A DNA stretch of 64,000 bases from Stackebrandtia endophytica (GCF_006716355.1 NZ_VFOW01000001.1:1-64000); one strand, 5' to 3'; counted from the stretch's first letter, positions 34,715 to 43,632 are shown. Notes: a model not told the origin generated them from the sequence alone. Made by a program: numbers and translations.

Positions 34715-35920
34715 ATGACCGGGTCAGGTGACCTTGAGGAGGCGTGGCGCCGACATTGGACCGGCCTGGTGGCCGGTCTGGTGCGCCGGTATCGCGACTT
34801 CGGGGTGGCCGAGGACGCCGCCGCCGATGCGTTCGCGGCGGCGGCGCGAACCTGGCCGGTCGACGGGGTTCCCGACTCCCCCGGTGCCTGGCTGTACACC
34901 GCGGCCAGGCACCGGGCCGACGATCAACTGCGGCATCGTGGGGTGGCGCGACGGAAGGCGCCGTTGTTGCTGGTCGACGATGCCGGGCCCGCTTCCGATG
35001 ATCGACTTCGGTTGATATTCACGTGTTGTCACCCGGCGTTGTCGTTGCAGGCGCGGGTCGGTTTGACGTTGCGGTACGTGCTGGGGGTGCCCACGTGTGA
35101 GGTTGCGCGACTGCTCTTGGTTTCGGAGTCGACGATGGCGGCTCGCCTGACCCGGGCGCGGAGCAAACTGAAGGCGGCCGGTATCCGGTACCGGATACCG
35201 GATCCGGAGGAGTTGCCGCGTCGGTTGGCGTCGGTGACGGCCGTGGTGTACCTGGCGTTCACTCGCGGGTACGCGCCGCGTAGCGGCGGTGAGGTGGTGG
35301 AGGTCGACGCGGCTGCCGAAGCGGTGGAGCTGGGGCGGTTGCTGCACATGTTGATGCCGCAGGAGACGTCGGTGACGGCGTTGTTGGCGTTGATGTTGCT
35401 GCAGCATGCTCGCCGGGACGCGCGTCAAGACGAACACGGTGACCTGGTGTTGTTGCCGGACCAGGATCGGGCGCGGTGGTATCACGGGGAGATCGCCGAG
35501 GCGGTGTGGCTGCTTCGTGGACTGTCCAAACGCGGGGTGACCGATGAACGTTATTTCCTGGAGGCGTGTATCGCGGCCCAGCACGGGGTCGCGGAGACGG
35601 CGGCGCAGACGAACTGGCGGCGGATCGGTGACTACTACCGGCGGTTGGAGGCGGTGACGGGTTCGGCGGTGGTGCGGTTGAACCGGGCCGTCGCGGTGGC
35701 GGAGGTGGCGGGACCGCTGGAGGGGTTGCGGTTGTTGGAGACTTTGGACGAACCGTTGGGGCGGTTTCACATGTTGGCGGCGGTGCGTGCCGACTTCCTG
35801 GCGCGGTTGGGTAGGGACGAGCAGGCGGTGCGGCAGTACCGGCTGGCGATCGAACTTGCCGATACCGCCGCGCAGCGACGTTTCCTGGCCGACAGGTTGG
35901 AGCAGGTTGCCAACCGGTGA
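34715..35920 (+). CDS. ECF42-type RNA polymerase sigma factor
   Basis: ATG 34715 sits after GGAGGTCCG, partly overlapping the end region of the DGPF gene. Of 401 residues, the first about 70 form sigma region 2 (YRDFGVAEDAAADAFAAA), residues about 105-155 form region 4 (LGVPTCEVARLLLVSEST, then RLTRARSKL), and the long C-terminal extension is the TPR-like domain of group ECF42 with RLNRAVAVAEVAGPLEGL. There is no anti-sigma gene; the C-terminal domain is believed to be regulatory or needed for activity. It likely transcribes the upstream DGPF gene. Confidence 0.92.
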   Translation: MTGSGDLEEAWRRHWTGLVAGLVRRYRDFGVAEDAAADAFAAAARTWPVDGVPDSPGAWLYTAARHRADDQLRHRGVARRKAPLLLVDDAGPASDDRLRLIFTCCHPALSLQARVGLTLRYVLGVPTCEVARLLLVSESTMAARLTRARSKLKAAGIRYRIPDPEELPRRLASVTAVVYLAFTRGYAPRSGGEVVEVDAAAEAVELGRLLHMLMPQETSVTALLALMLLQHARRDARQDEHGDLVLLPDQDRARWYHGEIAEAVWLLRGLSKRGVTDERYFLEACIAAQHGVAETAAQTNWRRIGDYYRRLEAVTGSAVVRLNRAVAVAEVAGPLEGLRLLETLDEPLGRFHMLAAVRADFLARLGRDEQAVRQYRLAIELADTAAQRRFLADRLEQVANR

Positions 35921-35925
35921 GGCGC

Positions 35926-36711
35926 CTAGAGGCCCAGTGGTGCCAGTGCCAGTCGTGGAATGTCGGCGTGCTCGAGACCGTCGGCGCTGTCGCCGGTGAG
36001 GCCGGGACCGCATCCGGCGATCCAGGCGGTGCGTTCGAGGTCGGAGTTGCCGCCGTGTCCTCCCCCGTCGCGGTGGCCGTGGTCGGTGACGGCGAGCATC
36101 GTCCAGGTTTCGGAGTCGTAGGTCGGGCGGGAGAGGATGGCGTCCATGATGCCGCCGACGCAGGCGTCGGCGCCTTCGACGGCTTTGTGGTATTCGGTGC
36201 CGGTGCCGCTGGCATGCCCGACTTCGTCGACTTGTCCGATATAGACGAAGGCGATGTCGATGTCTTCGGTTGACAGTGCGGCTGCGGCGTGGGTGACGGT
36301 GTGTTGGTCGGATTCGGCGTCACCGCCGGTTTTGCTGTCGGGTGGACGCGGTGGCGTGTATTGGGTGTCGGGGCGGAAGATGGGGCCGCCTTGTTGTGGG
36401 GTCAACAGGGGTAGCCATCCGGCGGCGGCGTAGCTGGTGAAACCGGCGGTTGAGGCGCGGTGGAGGAAGCAGGGGTGTTCGTCGAGGTGGTGTCCGGTCA
36501 GGTCGTTGCCGAGGATGCCGTGTTCGTCGGCGTGGACTCCGGTGGCGATGGTGGCCCAGCATGGCCCGGAGATGGTGGGGTTGACGTCGCGGATGCGGGT
36601 TTTGGTGAGGAAGCCGTCGGCGGCGATGGCGTCCAGGTGCGGGGTGTTGGCTTGACTGAGGGTGTCCAGTCGGACGCCGTCGATACCGAATACCACGACT
36701 TTGGGTGTCAC
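35926..36711 (-). CDS. Alkaline-phosphatase-superfamily phosphodiesterase/nucleotide pyrophosphatase-like protein
   Basis: GTG 36711 follows AAGGGGAC. The 261-residue product has VVVFGIDGVRLDTL (metal Asp), NPTISGPCWATIATGVHADE (nucleophile Thr/Ser region), IGQVDEVGHASG (Asp, His) and AVTDHGHRDGG (Asp, His): all metal-ligand blocks of type I phosphodiesterases/nucleotide pyrophosphatases. No signal peptide is visible, so it is cytoplasmic. It is the third gene of a minus-strand unit with the rhomboid and NUDIX-GNAT genes (34-base gap). Substrate is unknown. Confidence 0.85.
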   Translation of the reverse strand: MTPKVVVFGIDGVRLDTLSQANTPHLDAIAADGFLTKTRIRDVNPTISGPCWATIATGVHADEHGILGNDLTGHHLDEHPCFLHRASTAGFTSYAAAGWLPLLTPQQGGPIFRPDTQYTPPRPPDSKTGGDAESDQHTVTHAAAALSTEDIDIAFVYIGQVDEVGHASGTGTEYHKAVEGADACVGGIMDAILSRPTYDSETWTMLAVTDHGHRDGGGHGGNSDLERTAWIAGCGPGLTGDSADGLEHADIPRLALAPLGL

Positions 36712-36745
36712 TTTGTCCCCTTTTGGTGATTGCCCGAGGGGCCGA

Positions 36746-37723
36746 TCATGTCATGGTCGCCGCCGGTGGTGTCTGGGGAGCCCCCATCCAGTGCCCGGGG
36801 TTGAATTGGTGCACGATGCGGGATCGGCCGCCGATGTCGACGGTGTTGTTGCGGGTGAATCCGGCTTTGTGCAGGGCCCGGATCGAGGCGTGGTTGCCGG
36901 GTGCGGTGCAGGCGATGACGTCGGTGTCGGGTGAGCGGGGCAGGACGAGTTGCCGAAGGATCGACCAGATCAGTTGCGCCCCGAGTCCGCGTCCGCTCCA
37001 GGCGGGGTCGGTGAGCGCGAATCCGATGGTGGTGGTTTCGGGGCGTCCGGTGGCGTCGAGGTACTCGGGCAGATCGGCGGTGGTGGCGAACTGTGCGATG
37101 CCGGCGTCGTTCCCGTTGATCTGCAGGATGTGGATGTTGATGGGGTGGTCGTCGGCCAGGCACGGCTGGTATCGGTCGGCGGCTTGCCGGGCGGTGAGTG
37201 TCTTGTGGAACCAGGCCGGGGTGAGGTGGCGCCGGTGTGACCACTGCGACAGCATCGTGAAGTCGGTGTCGTCGAGTGGCCGGAAGGTCATGTGGACGGC
37301 GGGTACGGCGTCGACGGTGGTGATGTTGGCGGCCACGACTCGTGGTCGGCAGAGTTTGGCGGCTTCGTCGGCGGTGCACCAGCGCAGGTCGTCGTGTTCG
37401 GGGTCGAGGCGGATCGTGGTGGACTCGTCGATCGGTTCGGCCATCCAGAGGGCGTGGGCGCCGCCGAGGTCGACGGGGTGGATGGTCGTCGAGTCGAGTC
37501 CGGTTTCCTCGGCGAGTTCGCGCAGGGCGGCGGGGTGAACGGCTTCGCCGGGTTGCCGCATTCCCGATGGTGGGGTCCAGGCCCAGTATTCGGTCGATTC
37601 GGCGGCTGCTCGGTGCATGAGGGGATAGAGGAAGCCGGAGTCGGTGCGGCGTCGCACGATGATCGCGGAGCCGCGTGGCGCGGATTCGGTGATGGATACA
37701 CCGTCCCATGTGGTGTCGTTCAT
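36746..37723 (-). CDS. NUDIX hydrolase-GNAT acetyltransferase fusion
   Basis: ATG 37723 overlaps the rhomboid stop (ATGA). The 325-residue protein has an N-terminal NUDIX domain with a perfect box, GMRQPGEAVHPAALREL followed by AEETGL, which binds Mg for cutting nucleoside-diphosphate-linked substrates. From about residue 150 a second domain resembles AAC(6')-type acetyltransferases: FTMLSQWSHRRHLTPAWF, then LTDPAWSGRGLGAQLIW and RALHKAGFTRNNTVDI. The two catalytic domains in one chain suggest linked steps, or a hydrolase that supplies or removes an acetylation substrate. Joint function is unknown. Confidence 0.88.
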   Translation of the reverse strand: MNDTTWDGVSITESAPRGSAIIVRRRTDSGFLYPLMHRAAAESTEYWAWTPPSGMRQPGEAVHPAALRELAEETGLDSTTIHPVDLGGAHALWMAEPIDESTTIRLDPEHDDLRWCTADEAAKLCRPRVVAANITTVDAVPAVHMTFRPLDDTDFTMLSQWSHRRHLTPAWFHKTLTARQAADRYQPCLADDHPINIHILQINGNDAGIAQFATTADLPEYLDATGRPETTTIGFALTDPAWSGRGLGAQLIWSILRQLVLPRSPDTDVIACTAPGNHASIRALHKAGFTRNNTVDIGGRSRIVHQFNPGHWMGAPQTPPAATMT

Positions 37724-38385
37724 GTCGGGTTCCCATTGGGTCGGCGGACGCGGAGCAGCCACGCTGCGAGGACTCCCCCGATGAGTCCGAACGAGTGTCC
37801 CAGCCATGAGATGCCCGGTTGCGCCGGTAGTACTCCCCAGAGGATGGAACCGTATAGGACGACGACGACCAGCGCGATCACGATGTCGAGCATGCGTCGG
37901 TTGAATGCGCCGCCGGCGACGAGGTATCCGAAGTACCCGAAGACGAGGCCGCTGGCGCCGACGGTGATGGTGTGGGCGTCTTCGAAGATCCATACGCCCA
38001 GGCCGCTGACGGCGATGATGAGTGCGCTGGCGATGCCGAAGCGGGACAGCCCGGCCATCGCGGTGAGGAAGCCGAGGACCAACAGGGGCAGGGTGTTGGC
38101 CGACAGGTGGTCGAATCCGGCGTGCAGCAGCGGTACGAGCGGAATGTGTAGGAGATACCCGGGGTCGCGGGGCATGACGCCGTAGCGGTCCAGGTCGGCC
38201 GGCAGTAGATAGTCGACTACCTCGATGAGCCACAGTGCCGCGATGATGGACAGCCACACGATGATGACGGTCGCCAGGCGGGAGCGTTGTCGGGTGGGGG
38301 TGGCGGCCGGTGGCGGGGTGAGTGTCACGGTCACGGCTTTCTGATCGTCCAGGCTGTCCCTGAAGCTTGCCATCGCCGGGGCCAC
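37720..38385 (-). CDS. Rhomboid-family intramembrane serine protease
   Basis: About 217-221 residues; starts at 38385 (GTG) or 38373 (ATG) have no good ribosome site. It has six hydrophobic helices. The catalytic Ser lies in VGASGLVFGYFGY and the His in SWLGHSFGLIGGV, with the supporting PLLHAGFDHLSANTLPLL loop. These form the Ser-His dyad of rhomboid proteases that cut membrane proteins within the bilayer. It is the first gene of a three-gene unit with NUDIX-GNAT and phosphodiesterase genes. A 14-bp hairpin lies just upstream. Confidence 0.9.
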   Translation of the reverse strand: MAPAMASFRDSLDDQKAVTVTLTPPPAATPTRQRSRLATVIIVWLSIIAALWLIEVVDYLLPADLDRYGVMPRDPGYLLHIPLVPLLHAGFDHLSANTLPLLVLGFLTAMAGLSRFGIASALIIAVSGLGVWIFEDAHTITVGASGLVFGYFGYLVAGGAFNRRMLDIVIALVVVVLYGSILWGVLPAQPGISWLGHSFGLIGGVLAAWLLRVRRPNGNPT

Positions 38386-38735
38386 CGTGGCCAGTCGCGG
38401 GTGGGGGCGTGAGCGACGGCACGCACGAGCCGTCGCTCACGCCGGTGTCGACCGAGTGAACGGTCGGGGCGAAACCGCGCGATCCTGCGCCCGGGCATGA
38501 TGCGCCGGCGCGGTTTCGGTCGGTGCCTTTCGGTCACCGAGACGACCCGGTCGCCTGCGGTATGCGGCCGAGTCGAGCCGTAGCCTACGGGAAGAAATTC
38601 ATAGATTCAAGGGTTTGAATGAAGATTTGCCGGTGAGGTCGCCGAATCGATCGTGATTTTCGGTCGTGGCCGTCGGTGGACCGTATGAATGGCCCGAATA
38701 GACCCGATTCGCCGCAGTCGTCTCGACAGTGGAAC
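38386..38735. other. Divergent intergenic region with 14-bp hairpin
   Basis: GCGTGAGCGACGGC (38407-38420) and GCCGTCGCTCACGC (38429-38442) pair perfectly around an 8-base loop, only about 22 bases from the rhomboid start. No gene ends toward it, so on the minus strand it would lie in the 5' leader of the rhomboid operon and could act as an attenuator or protect the mRNA. The remainder (38450-38735) has no gene; a low-GC stretch near 38590-38640 may hold promoters. Confidence 0.5.
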
Positions 38736-39056
38736 ATGGGACCGGTGATCATCGTGCACGCCACCGTCACCGCCCAACCCCCATTCCGGGACCAGCTGGA
38801 GAACCTGTTGCGTCGACTGCGCGACCAGACCCGCGCCGCCGACCCCGGTTGTCTCGAATACACCTACTACCGCGACATCGACGACGATTGCCGGTTCATC
38901 TGCGTCGAAGTCTGGAAGGACGAGGCCAGCCTGCGGGCCCACCTGGCGGCACCCCACATGAACGATCCGAACAGCCGGTTCGCCGAGTTCACGCAGGGTG
39001 AGGAACGTGTCGAGATCTGGCGGAGCTCCCCCATCCCGGTCGAGGAGTTCGAGTGA
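38736..39056 (+). CDS. Antibiotic-biosynthesis-monooxygenase (ABM) domain protein
   Basis: Taken from ATG 38736 (106 residues); a GTG at 38745 or an earlier ATG at 38676 are possible. The motifs MGPVIIVHATVTAQPPFR, CLEYTYYRDIDDDCRF, and VEVWKDEASLRAHLAAPH are those of ABM/YgiN dimeric ferredoxin-like proteins. Some are cofactor-free monooxygenases for quinones or polyketides; most are of unknown role. It is a single gene. Confidence 0.85.
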   Translation: MGPVIIVHATVTAQPPFRDQLENLLRRLRDQTRAADPGCLEYTYYRDIDDDCRFICVEVWKDEASLRAHLAAPHMNDPNSRFAEFTQGEERVEIWRSSPIPVEEFE

Positions 39057-39133
39057 CGATCGTTCGAGAGAAGGAGACGACTTTCAACCACAGGTGTGAG
39101 CCACCGCAGGCACCGACGCCGTAACCTCGGTCC

Positions 39134-39793
39134 ATGGCGAATCTGGCGGAAGAACTGTTGCTGTTGGCGTTCAACGACCGCACCGGGCGCAACCAGGCCT
39201 ATCACCTCGACATCGGTCTGGCCGGCGCGATTCTGTTGGAACTGTCACTGCTCGAACGCATCGACGTCGGAGACAAACACATCGTGGTCATCGACCCCCG
39301 CCCCACCGGCGACGGTCTTCTGGACGAGATGATGCAGCGCATCCACGACGATAAGCCCCGCAAACCCAACGCCTGGGTGCCGCGCCTGTCCCGCAACCTC
39401 ACCACTCGGGTCCGCGATCGACTGGTCGAAGCCGGTGCACTCGAACACGTCAAGGACACCGTCCTGGTGGTGTTCCCCTTCAACCGGTACCAACCCGGAA
39501 CCGGCGACACCGAAGCCGACGCACTGCGACGGCTGACCGCCGCCGTCGACACCGGTCACAGCAGCGACCCCCGTACCGGTGCGCTGGCATCCCTGATCTA
39601 CATCCTTCAAATGGAACGCGTCGTCTTCCCCGACCGGAAACGGCGTGACGTCCGCGCTCAACTGAAGATCATCCGCGAGGGCTCCTGGGCCGGCCACGCG
39701 ACCAAACAGGCCATCGAAGCGGCGTCCGCCGCCGTGGCGGCGGCCATCACAGCGGCAGTCGCCGCTTCCAGCGCCGCCGCCTCCTCCAACTGA
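39134..39793 (+). CDS. GOLPH3/VPS74-like protein
   Basis: A 219-residue protein with the GOLPH3 fold pattern: NLAEELLLLAFNDRTGR at the start, DIGLAGAILLELSLLERI, LVEAGALEHVKDTVLVVF, and RTGALASLIYILQMERVVF. The family binds phosphoinositides in eukaryotes; in actinobacteria such proteins are widespread and uncharacterised. The C-terminus ends in an Ala/Ser helix (AAVAAAITAAVAASSAA) that may be membrane-associated. Confidence 0.85.
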   Translation: MANLAEELLLLAFNDRTGRNQAYHLDIGLAGAILLELSLLERIDVGDKHIVVIDPRPTGDGLLDEMMQRIHDDKPRKPNAWVPRLSRNLTTRVRDRLVEAGALEHVKDTVLVVFPFNRYQPGTGDTEADALRRLTAAVDTGHSSDPRTGALASLIYILQMERVVFPDRKRRDVRAQLKIIREGSWAGHATKQAIEAASAAVAAAITAAVAASSAAASSN

Positions 39794-39847
39794 CTCGATT
39801 GCCGTCTTTGGCCTCCTGAACAGGAGGAACGTGACTACATTGGCGGC

Positions 39848-40465
39848 ATGGACATACTGATCGTCGGCGCCGGCAATATGGCCCGTGGTATCGCGACGCG
39901 ACTGCTGGCGGGCGGCCATCCGGTCCACATCGCCGCACCGGATGTACAGCAGGCCCAGGCTCTGGCGGCCGATCTCGACGGCGACGCCACCGGACATCTG
40001 CTGTCGGGACCGGGCGACGCGGGGATCGTCATCCTCGCCGTGCCCTATCCGATCAACGTCACCCTGGCCACCGAATGGGGCGAGGACCTGGCCGACCGGA
40101 TCGTCGTCGACATCGCCAACCCGGTCGACTTCTCCAGTATGGACGCATTGGTGACCGCGCCGGGTCGCTCCAGTGCCGAGGAGGTCGCCGACGCCGCGCC
40201 CTCGGCGCGAGTGGTCAAGGCGTTCAACACGACCTTCGCCAAAACCTTGGCCGCCGTCGAACCGCTGGACGTGTTCATCGCCGGCGACGACGCTTCCGCG
40301 CGCCAGACCATCGCACGGTTGGCGCATGACGGCGGGATGCGAGGCATCGACGTCGGTCACCTCAAACACGCTCGGGAACTGGAGGGGTTCCAACTACTTC
40401 ACATGATGGTTCAAGACCAGATCGGCGGAGGCTTCGCCACCCGGCTGACCCTCGACCGCGGCTGA
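39848..40465 (+). CDS. F420-dependent NADP reductase-like NAD(P)-binding protein
   Basis: The 205-residue product begins MDILIVGAGNMARGIATRLL, a Rossmann GxGxM motif as in F420-dependent NADP oxidoreductases (Npdg/Fno) and in ProC-like proteins. VILAVPYPINVTLA, VVDIANPVDF and VVKAFNTTFAKTL are the further conserved strands of the family. It probably reduces or oxidises NADP(H), possibly with F420; the partner cannot be read from sequence. A hairpin CCTCCT-GAAC-AGGAGG (39813-39828) lies 20 bases upstream. Confidence 0.82.
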   Translation: MDILIVGAGNMARGIATRLLAGGHPVHIAAPDVQQAQALAADLDGDATGHLLSGPGDAGIVILAVPYPINVTLATEWGEDLADRIVVDIANPVDFSSMDALVTAPGRSSAEEVADAAPSARVVKAFNTTFAKTLAAVEPLDVFIAGDDASARQTIARLAHDGGMRGIDVGHLKHARELEGFQLLHMMVQDQIGGGFATRLTLDRG

Positions 40466-40499
40466 GACGACCCGGGATCGAAACCGGGTTGCCCGGCGG

Positions 40500-40522
40500 C
40501 GCCGACTCTGATGGAGTCGGCG
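40500..40522. promoter_or_regulatory. Hairpin abutting the start codon of the next gene
   Basis: CGCCGACTC (40500-40508) and GAGTCGGCG (40514-40522) pair over 9 bp with a 5-base loop, ending two bases before ATG 40525. A second hairpin ACCCGG...CCGGGT lies at 40470-40489. They may end transcription of the preceding gene or hinder translation of the following one. Confidence 0.45.
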
Positions 40523-40524
40523 TC

Positions 40525-41301
40525 ATGGACATCGCCGCGATACGTCGCCTCTTCGACCGACAGATGAGAGTGGACGCGCCACCCGACGCCGGAACCGGCA
40601 GCGTCGAAGCCGTCGGACCGATCGTCAGGGTCGTCAGCGACAACGGTTGGAACGGTGTGCGCTACAGCGACCTGACCGACACCACCGCCGACGCTGTGAT
40701 CGCGGCGGAGGCCGCGTACTTCGCCGCCAGGGGTGTCACCTGCGAATGGAAGCTTTACAGCCATGATCAGCCCGCCGATCTCCCCGACAGGTTGATGCGG
40801 GCGGGATTCACCGGCGGCGAACCGGAGGCGCATCTGGTCGCCGAGCTCGGCGACACCCCGCGCCACGTGACCGCACCCGATGGTGTCGGCCTGTCCGTCG
40901 TCACCGATGAAGCCGGTGTCGTCGCCGCCGCGGGTGTGCACCACCGGGTGTTCGGCGGTGACCTGACCCAGATCACCGCGTCCTACCTGGACCAGTTCGA
41001 TCATCCCGACGTCAACAGCATCATCGTCGCCGAAGTCGACGGTGAACCGGTCAGTGCCGCGAGGTTGGAGCTGACACCGGGCACCCGTTTCGCCGGGTTC
41101 TGGGGTGGGGCGACCTTGCCGCAGTGGCGACGCCGCGGCATCTACCGCGCCCTCGTCGCCTACCGCGCCAAGATCGCCCACGACCGGGGATACCGGTACG
41201 GCTACGTCGACGCCCTACCCACCAGCGAACCGATTCTGCGACGGTTGGGCTTCCACCGCATCGGCACCACCGTTCCGTTCACCCTCGAAGCCACCCGATG
41301 A
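40525..41301 (+). CDS. GNAT acetyltransferase with N-terminal extension
   Basis: ATG 40525 gives 258 residues. The C-terminal half has the GNAT acetyl-CoA loop LPQWRRRGIYRALVAYRA and the following VDALPTSEPILRRLGFHRIG. The N-terminal half (TTADAVIAAEAAYFAARG, then PDRLMRAGFTGGEPEAHLVA) looks like a second, degenerate GNAT repeat, a known arrangement in MshD-like proteins. Substrate unknown. It overlaps the convergent MFS gene by 23 bases. Confidence 0.82.
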   Translation: MDIAAIRRLFDRQMRVDAPPDAGTGSVEAVGPIVRVVSDNGWNGVRYSDLTDTTADAVIAAEAAYFAARGVTCEWKLYSHDQPADLPDRLMRAGFTGGEPEAHLVAELGDTPRHVTAPDGVGLSVVTDEAGVVAAAGVHHRVFGGDLTQITASYLDQFDHPDVNSIIVAEVDGEPVSAARLELTPGTRFAGFWGGATLPQWRRRGIYRALVAYRAKIAHDRGYRYGYVDALPTSEPILRRLGFHRIGTTVPFTLEATR

Positions 41302-42484
41302 TTCGCCGCCTCACCCACAACACCGCCACCACCAGGTACACCACCGCGAATCCGACGAAACCGGTGGCGTTGTCCCACGCGGTGACGATGACGCCGTACG
41401 TCAGGTAGACGCCGATACCGGCGACGTCGATCCCCAGCCCGGCCAACGAGGTCACCGTGGCGCGCGAGGGACCGTCGACCACCGATTGCAACGTCGCATC
41501 GGCGACGACGGTCAACATCTGGAACACCGCGAAGGCCGCCGCGATCAACACGAAACCCGTCGGATGCCCGAGGAGGGCACCCGACGCCATCACTGCCGCC
41601 GTCACCGCCAACAGGCCCGCGGCGACCGAAGTCGACAGTGTCGCCGCACGCCCGGCCCACAGTCCCCCCACCGCCTGGCCCGCTGATACCGCCAACACCA
41701 TCGGAACGACCAACCAGGCGACATCGGTCGACTCGGCGGCCAACAGCGGCACGTACTCCTCCAGGCTCCCCCAGATCGCGGTGATCACCACGACCAGGAC
41801 GACCGCGTGGCGGATCGACCGTTGTCGCCGAATCCGGCCCACGGCGTCGGCCAATATGTCGCGATAACCTCGCCAGCTCGTCGCCTGGGGCGTCTGCGGT
41901 GGTGAGGGGAACCTCGCGGCGAACCCCGCCGCGACGAGACAGGCGGCCACACTGGCCACCGTCATGACCGGGTATCCCGTCACCGGGAACAACACCGCGG
42001 TGGCGGCGGTGGCGGCCAGGATCGCCGTCGCCGCGACCGCCTTCGACCGCCCCAGCACCGTGACATAGGACGATGCCGCGCCACGACGATTCAACTCGTC
42101 GTACACGAGGGCTTCCAAGGCTCCCGATCGCAAGGCACCGCCCAAACCCCACAGGACGAACCCGGCCGCGAATCCACCGAATGACGGGAACAGTCCCCAG
42201 AGGGTGTAACCCAGACCCGCCAGCATCGGGGCGGCCATCACCAGGGCACGTCGTGACAGCACGTCGGCGACGACCCCGGAGGGCACCTCCGACAGGATCG
42301 CCGTCACCGACCAGATGACGAACAACGTCGCCACCTCGGTGACGGTGAGGCCGTGTTCGGTGAACAGCAGCGCGTACACCGGGTAGAGCAGAATGAAGTC
42401 GTTGAAGAAGACGAATCCGTACAGCGGGGTCGTCAAACGGCGTATCGATGCCGTGGACTGCTGTGTCGCAGCGTCAGATGTCAA
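41279..42484 (-). CDS. MFS transporter
   Basis: About 400 residues with twelve hydrophobic helices. The loop between helices 2 and 3 reads EVPSGVVADVLSRRALV, the MFS motif A. The first helix begins LTTPLYGFVFFNDFILLYP. The start is uncertain: TTG 42484 is chosen, TTG 42526 is the longer frame, and neither has a good ribosome site. Such proteins export drugs or import small solutes by proton coupling. Confidence 0.85.
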   Translation of the reverse strand: MTSDAATQQSTASIRRLTTPLYGFVFFNDFILLYPVYALLFTEHGLTVTEVATLFVIWSVTAILSEVPSGVVADVLSRRALVMAAPMLAGLGYTLWGLFPSFGGFAAGFVLWGLGGALRSGALEALVYDELNRRGAASSYVTVLGRSKAVAATAILAATAATAVLFPVTGYPVMTVASVAACLVAAGFAARFPSPPQTPQATSWRGYRDILADAVGRIRRQRSIRHAVVLVVVITAIWGSLEEYVPLLAAESTDVAWLVVPMVLAVSAGQAVGGLWAGRAATLSTSVAAGLLAVTAAVMASGALLGHPTGFVLIAAAFAVFQMLTVVADATLQSVVDGPSRATVTSLAGLGIDVAGIGVYLTYGVIVTAWDNATGFVGFAVVYLVVAVLWVRRRIIGWLRG

Positions 42485-42703
42485 GAGGTAACCGTTTCTG
42501 TGAGATCGAGGGAGGAGCGTCGACAACTGCGTTGCCGGTGGTCCTCGAATCGATCTCGAACGGTCAGGTGTGTGGGATCAACATCGCCAGGTCATGTCCC
42601 ATTGATATCCGGCTTGGACGCGAACGTCCACTCGTCGGCGTCGGCCGAGACGGAAGCCGTATTCGGCTTGCGGTGATCCGTTGCGCGCCTTAGGGTCGGT
42701 GCG

Positions 42704-43615
42704 ATGAACGCGACACCGGAACTGTTGCCACGGCCGGACCGGAATCCTGCCGACACCGCGGTCGCGCGGCGGTTGATCGCCACGCAGTTCCCTCAGTGGT
42801 CTCACCTGCAGATCCGAGACGTCGACGTGCAGGGCTGGGACAATCGGACCTTCCGCCTCGGCGATGACATGCTGGTTCGCCTGCCCACCGCGGAGGAATA
42901 CGCGTTGGCGGTGGCGAAGGAACATCGGTGGCTTCCGATACTGGCGCCGGTGTCACCGGTGGAGATCCCGGTCCCGGTGGCGCGGGGCGTACCTGATGCC
43001 GAGTTCCCACACGACTGGTCGGTCTACCGGTGGATCGACGGCGAACCCGTCAACCGTGTTGGTGTCGAGGATCTGACCCGGTTGGCCGTGGACGTCGCGG
43101 ACTTCCTGACCTGTCTGCGCGGCGTCGACGCGACCGACGGACCGGGTGCGGGACTGCACAACTGGTATCGAGGTGGGCCGCTGACGACCTATGACGGATG
43201 GGCCAGGGCATCACTGGAGACCCTGTCGGGCGTCATCGAGACCGAGGCCGCCGAGGCGATCTGGGACCAGGCCCTGGACTCCTCATGGGACGGTCGCCCG
43301 ATCTGGTTCCATGGGGACATCGCACCGGGGAACCTGCTGGTCAAGGACGGAGTCCTGTCCGCGGTGATCGATTTCGGAACCTGCGGAACCGGGGACCCCG
43401 CCTGTGACCTGGCCATCGCGTGGACGACCCTGACCGGCGACAGCCGTGCGGCGTTTCGCGACCGGATGGCCGTCGATGACGGGACCTGGCTTCGTGGGCA
43501 GGGCTGGGCACTGTGGAAAGCCCTGGTCGTGTGCGCCGGATCGGTTCGCGACGGTGAGGGCCTACCCGCGGACGAGGCCGTCATCATCGAGGAGATCATC
43601 GCCGCGCACCGGTGA
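42704..43615 (+). CDS. Aminoglycoside-phosphotransferase-family protein
   Basis: A 303-residue product with NRTFRLGDDMLVRLPTAEEY, the catalytic loop IWFHGDIAPGNLLVKDG and the metal-binding AVIDFGTCGTGDPACDLA of APH/choline-kinase-type enzymes. WIDGEPV marks the hinge. The family phosphorylates aminoglycosides, hydroxyureas or sugars; nothing here fixes the substrate. Confidence 0.9.
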   Translation: MNATPELLPRPDRNPADTAVARRLIATQFPQWSHLQIRDVDVQGWDNRTFRLGDDMLVRLPTAEEYALAVAKEHRWLPILAPVSPVEIPVPVARGVPDAEFPHDWSVYRWIDGEPVNRVGVEDLTRLAVDVADFLTCLRGVDATDGPGAGLHNWYRGGPLTTYDGWARASLETLSGVIETEAAEAIWDQALDSSWDGRPIWFHGDIAPGNLLVKDGVLSAVIDFGTCGTGDPACDLAIAWTTLTGDSRAAFRDRMAVDDGTWLRGQGWALWKALVVCAGSVRDGEGLPADEAVIIEEIIAAHR

Positions 43616-43632
43616 AAGCCGGGAGGGCGGAT

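Noticed and set aside
42704-43615. Aminoglycoside resistance gene
   Set aside because: Only the broad APH fold is supported; three such proteins occur in the window and none has features fixing an antibiotic substrate.
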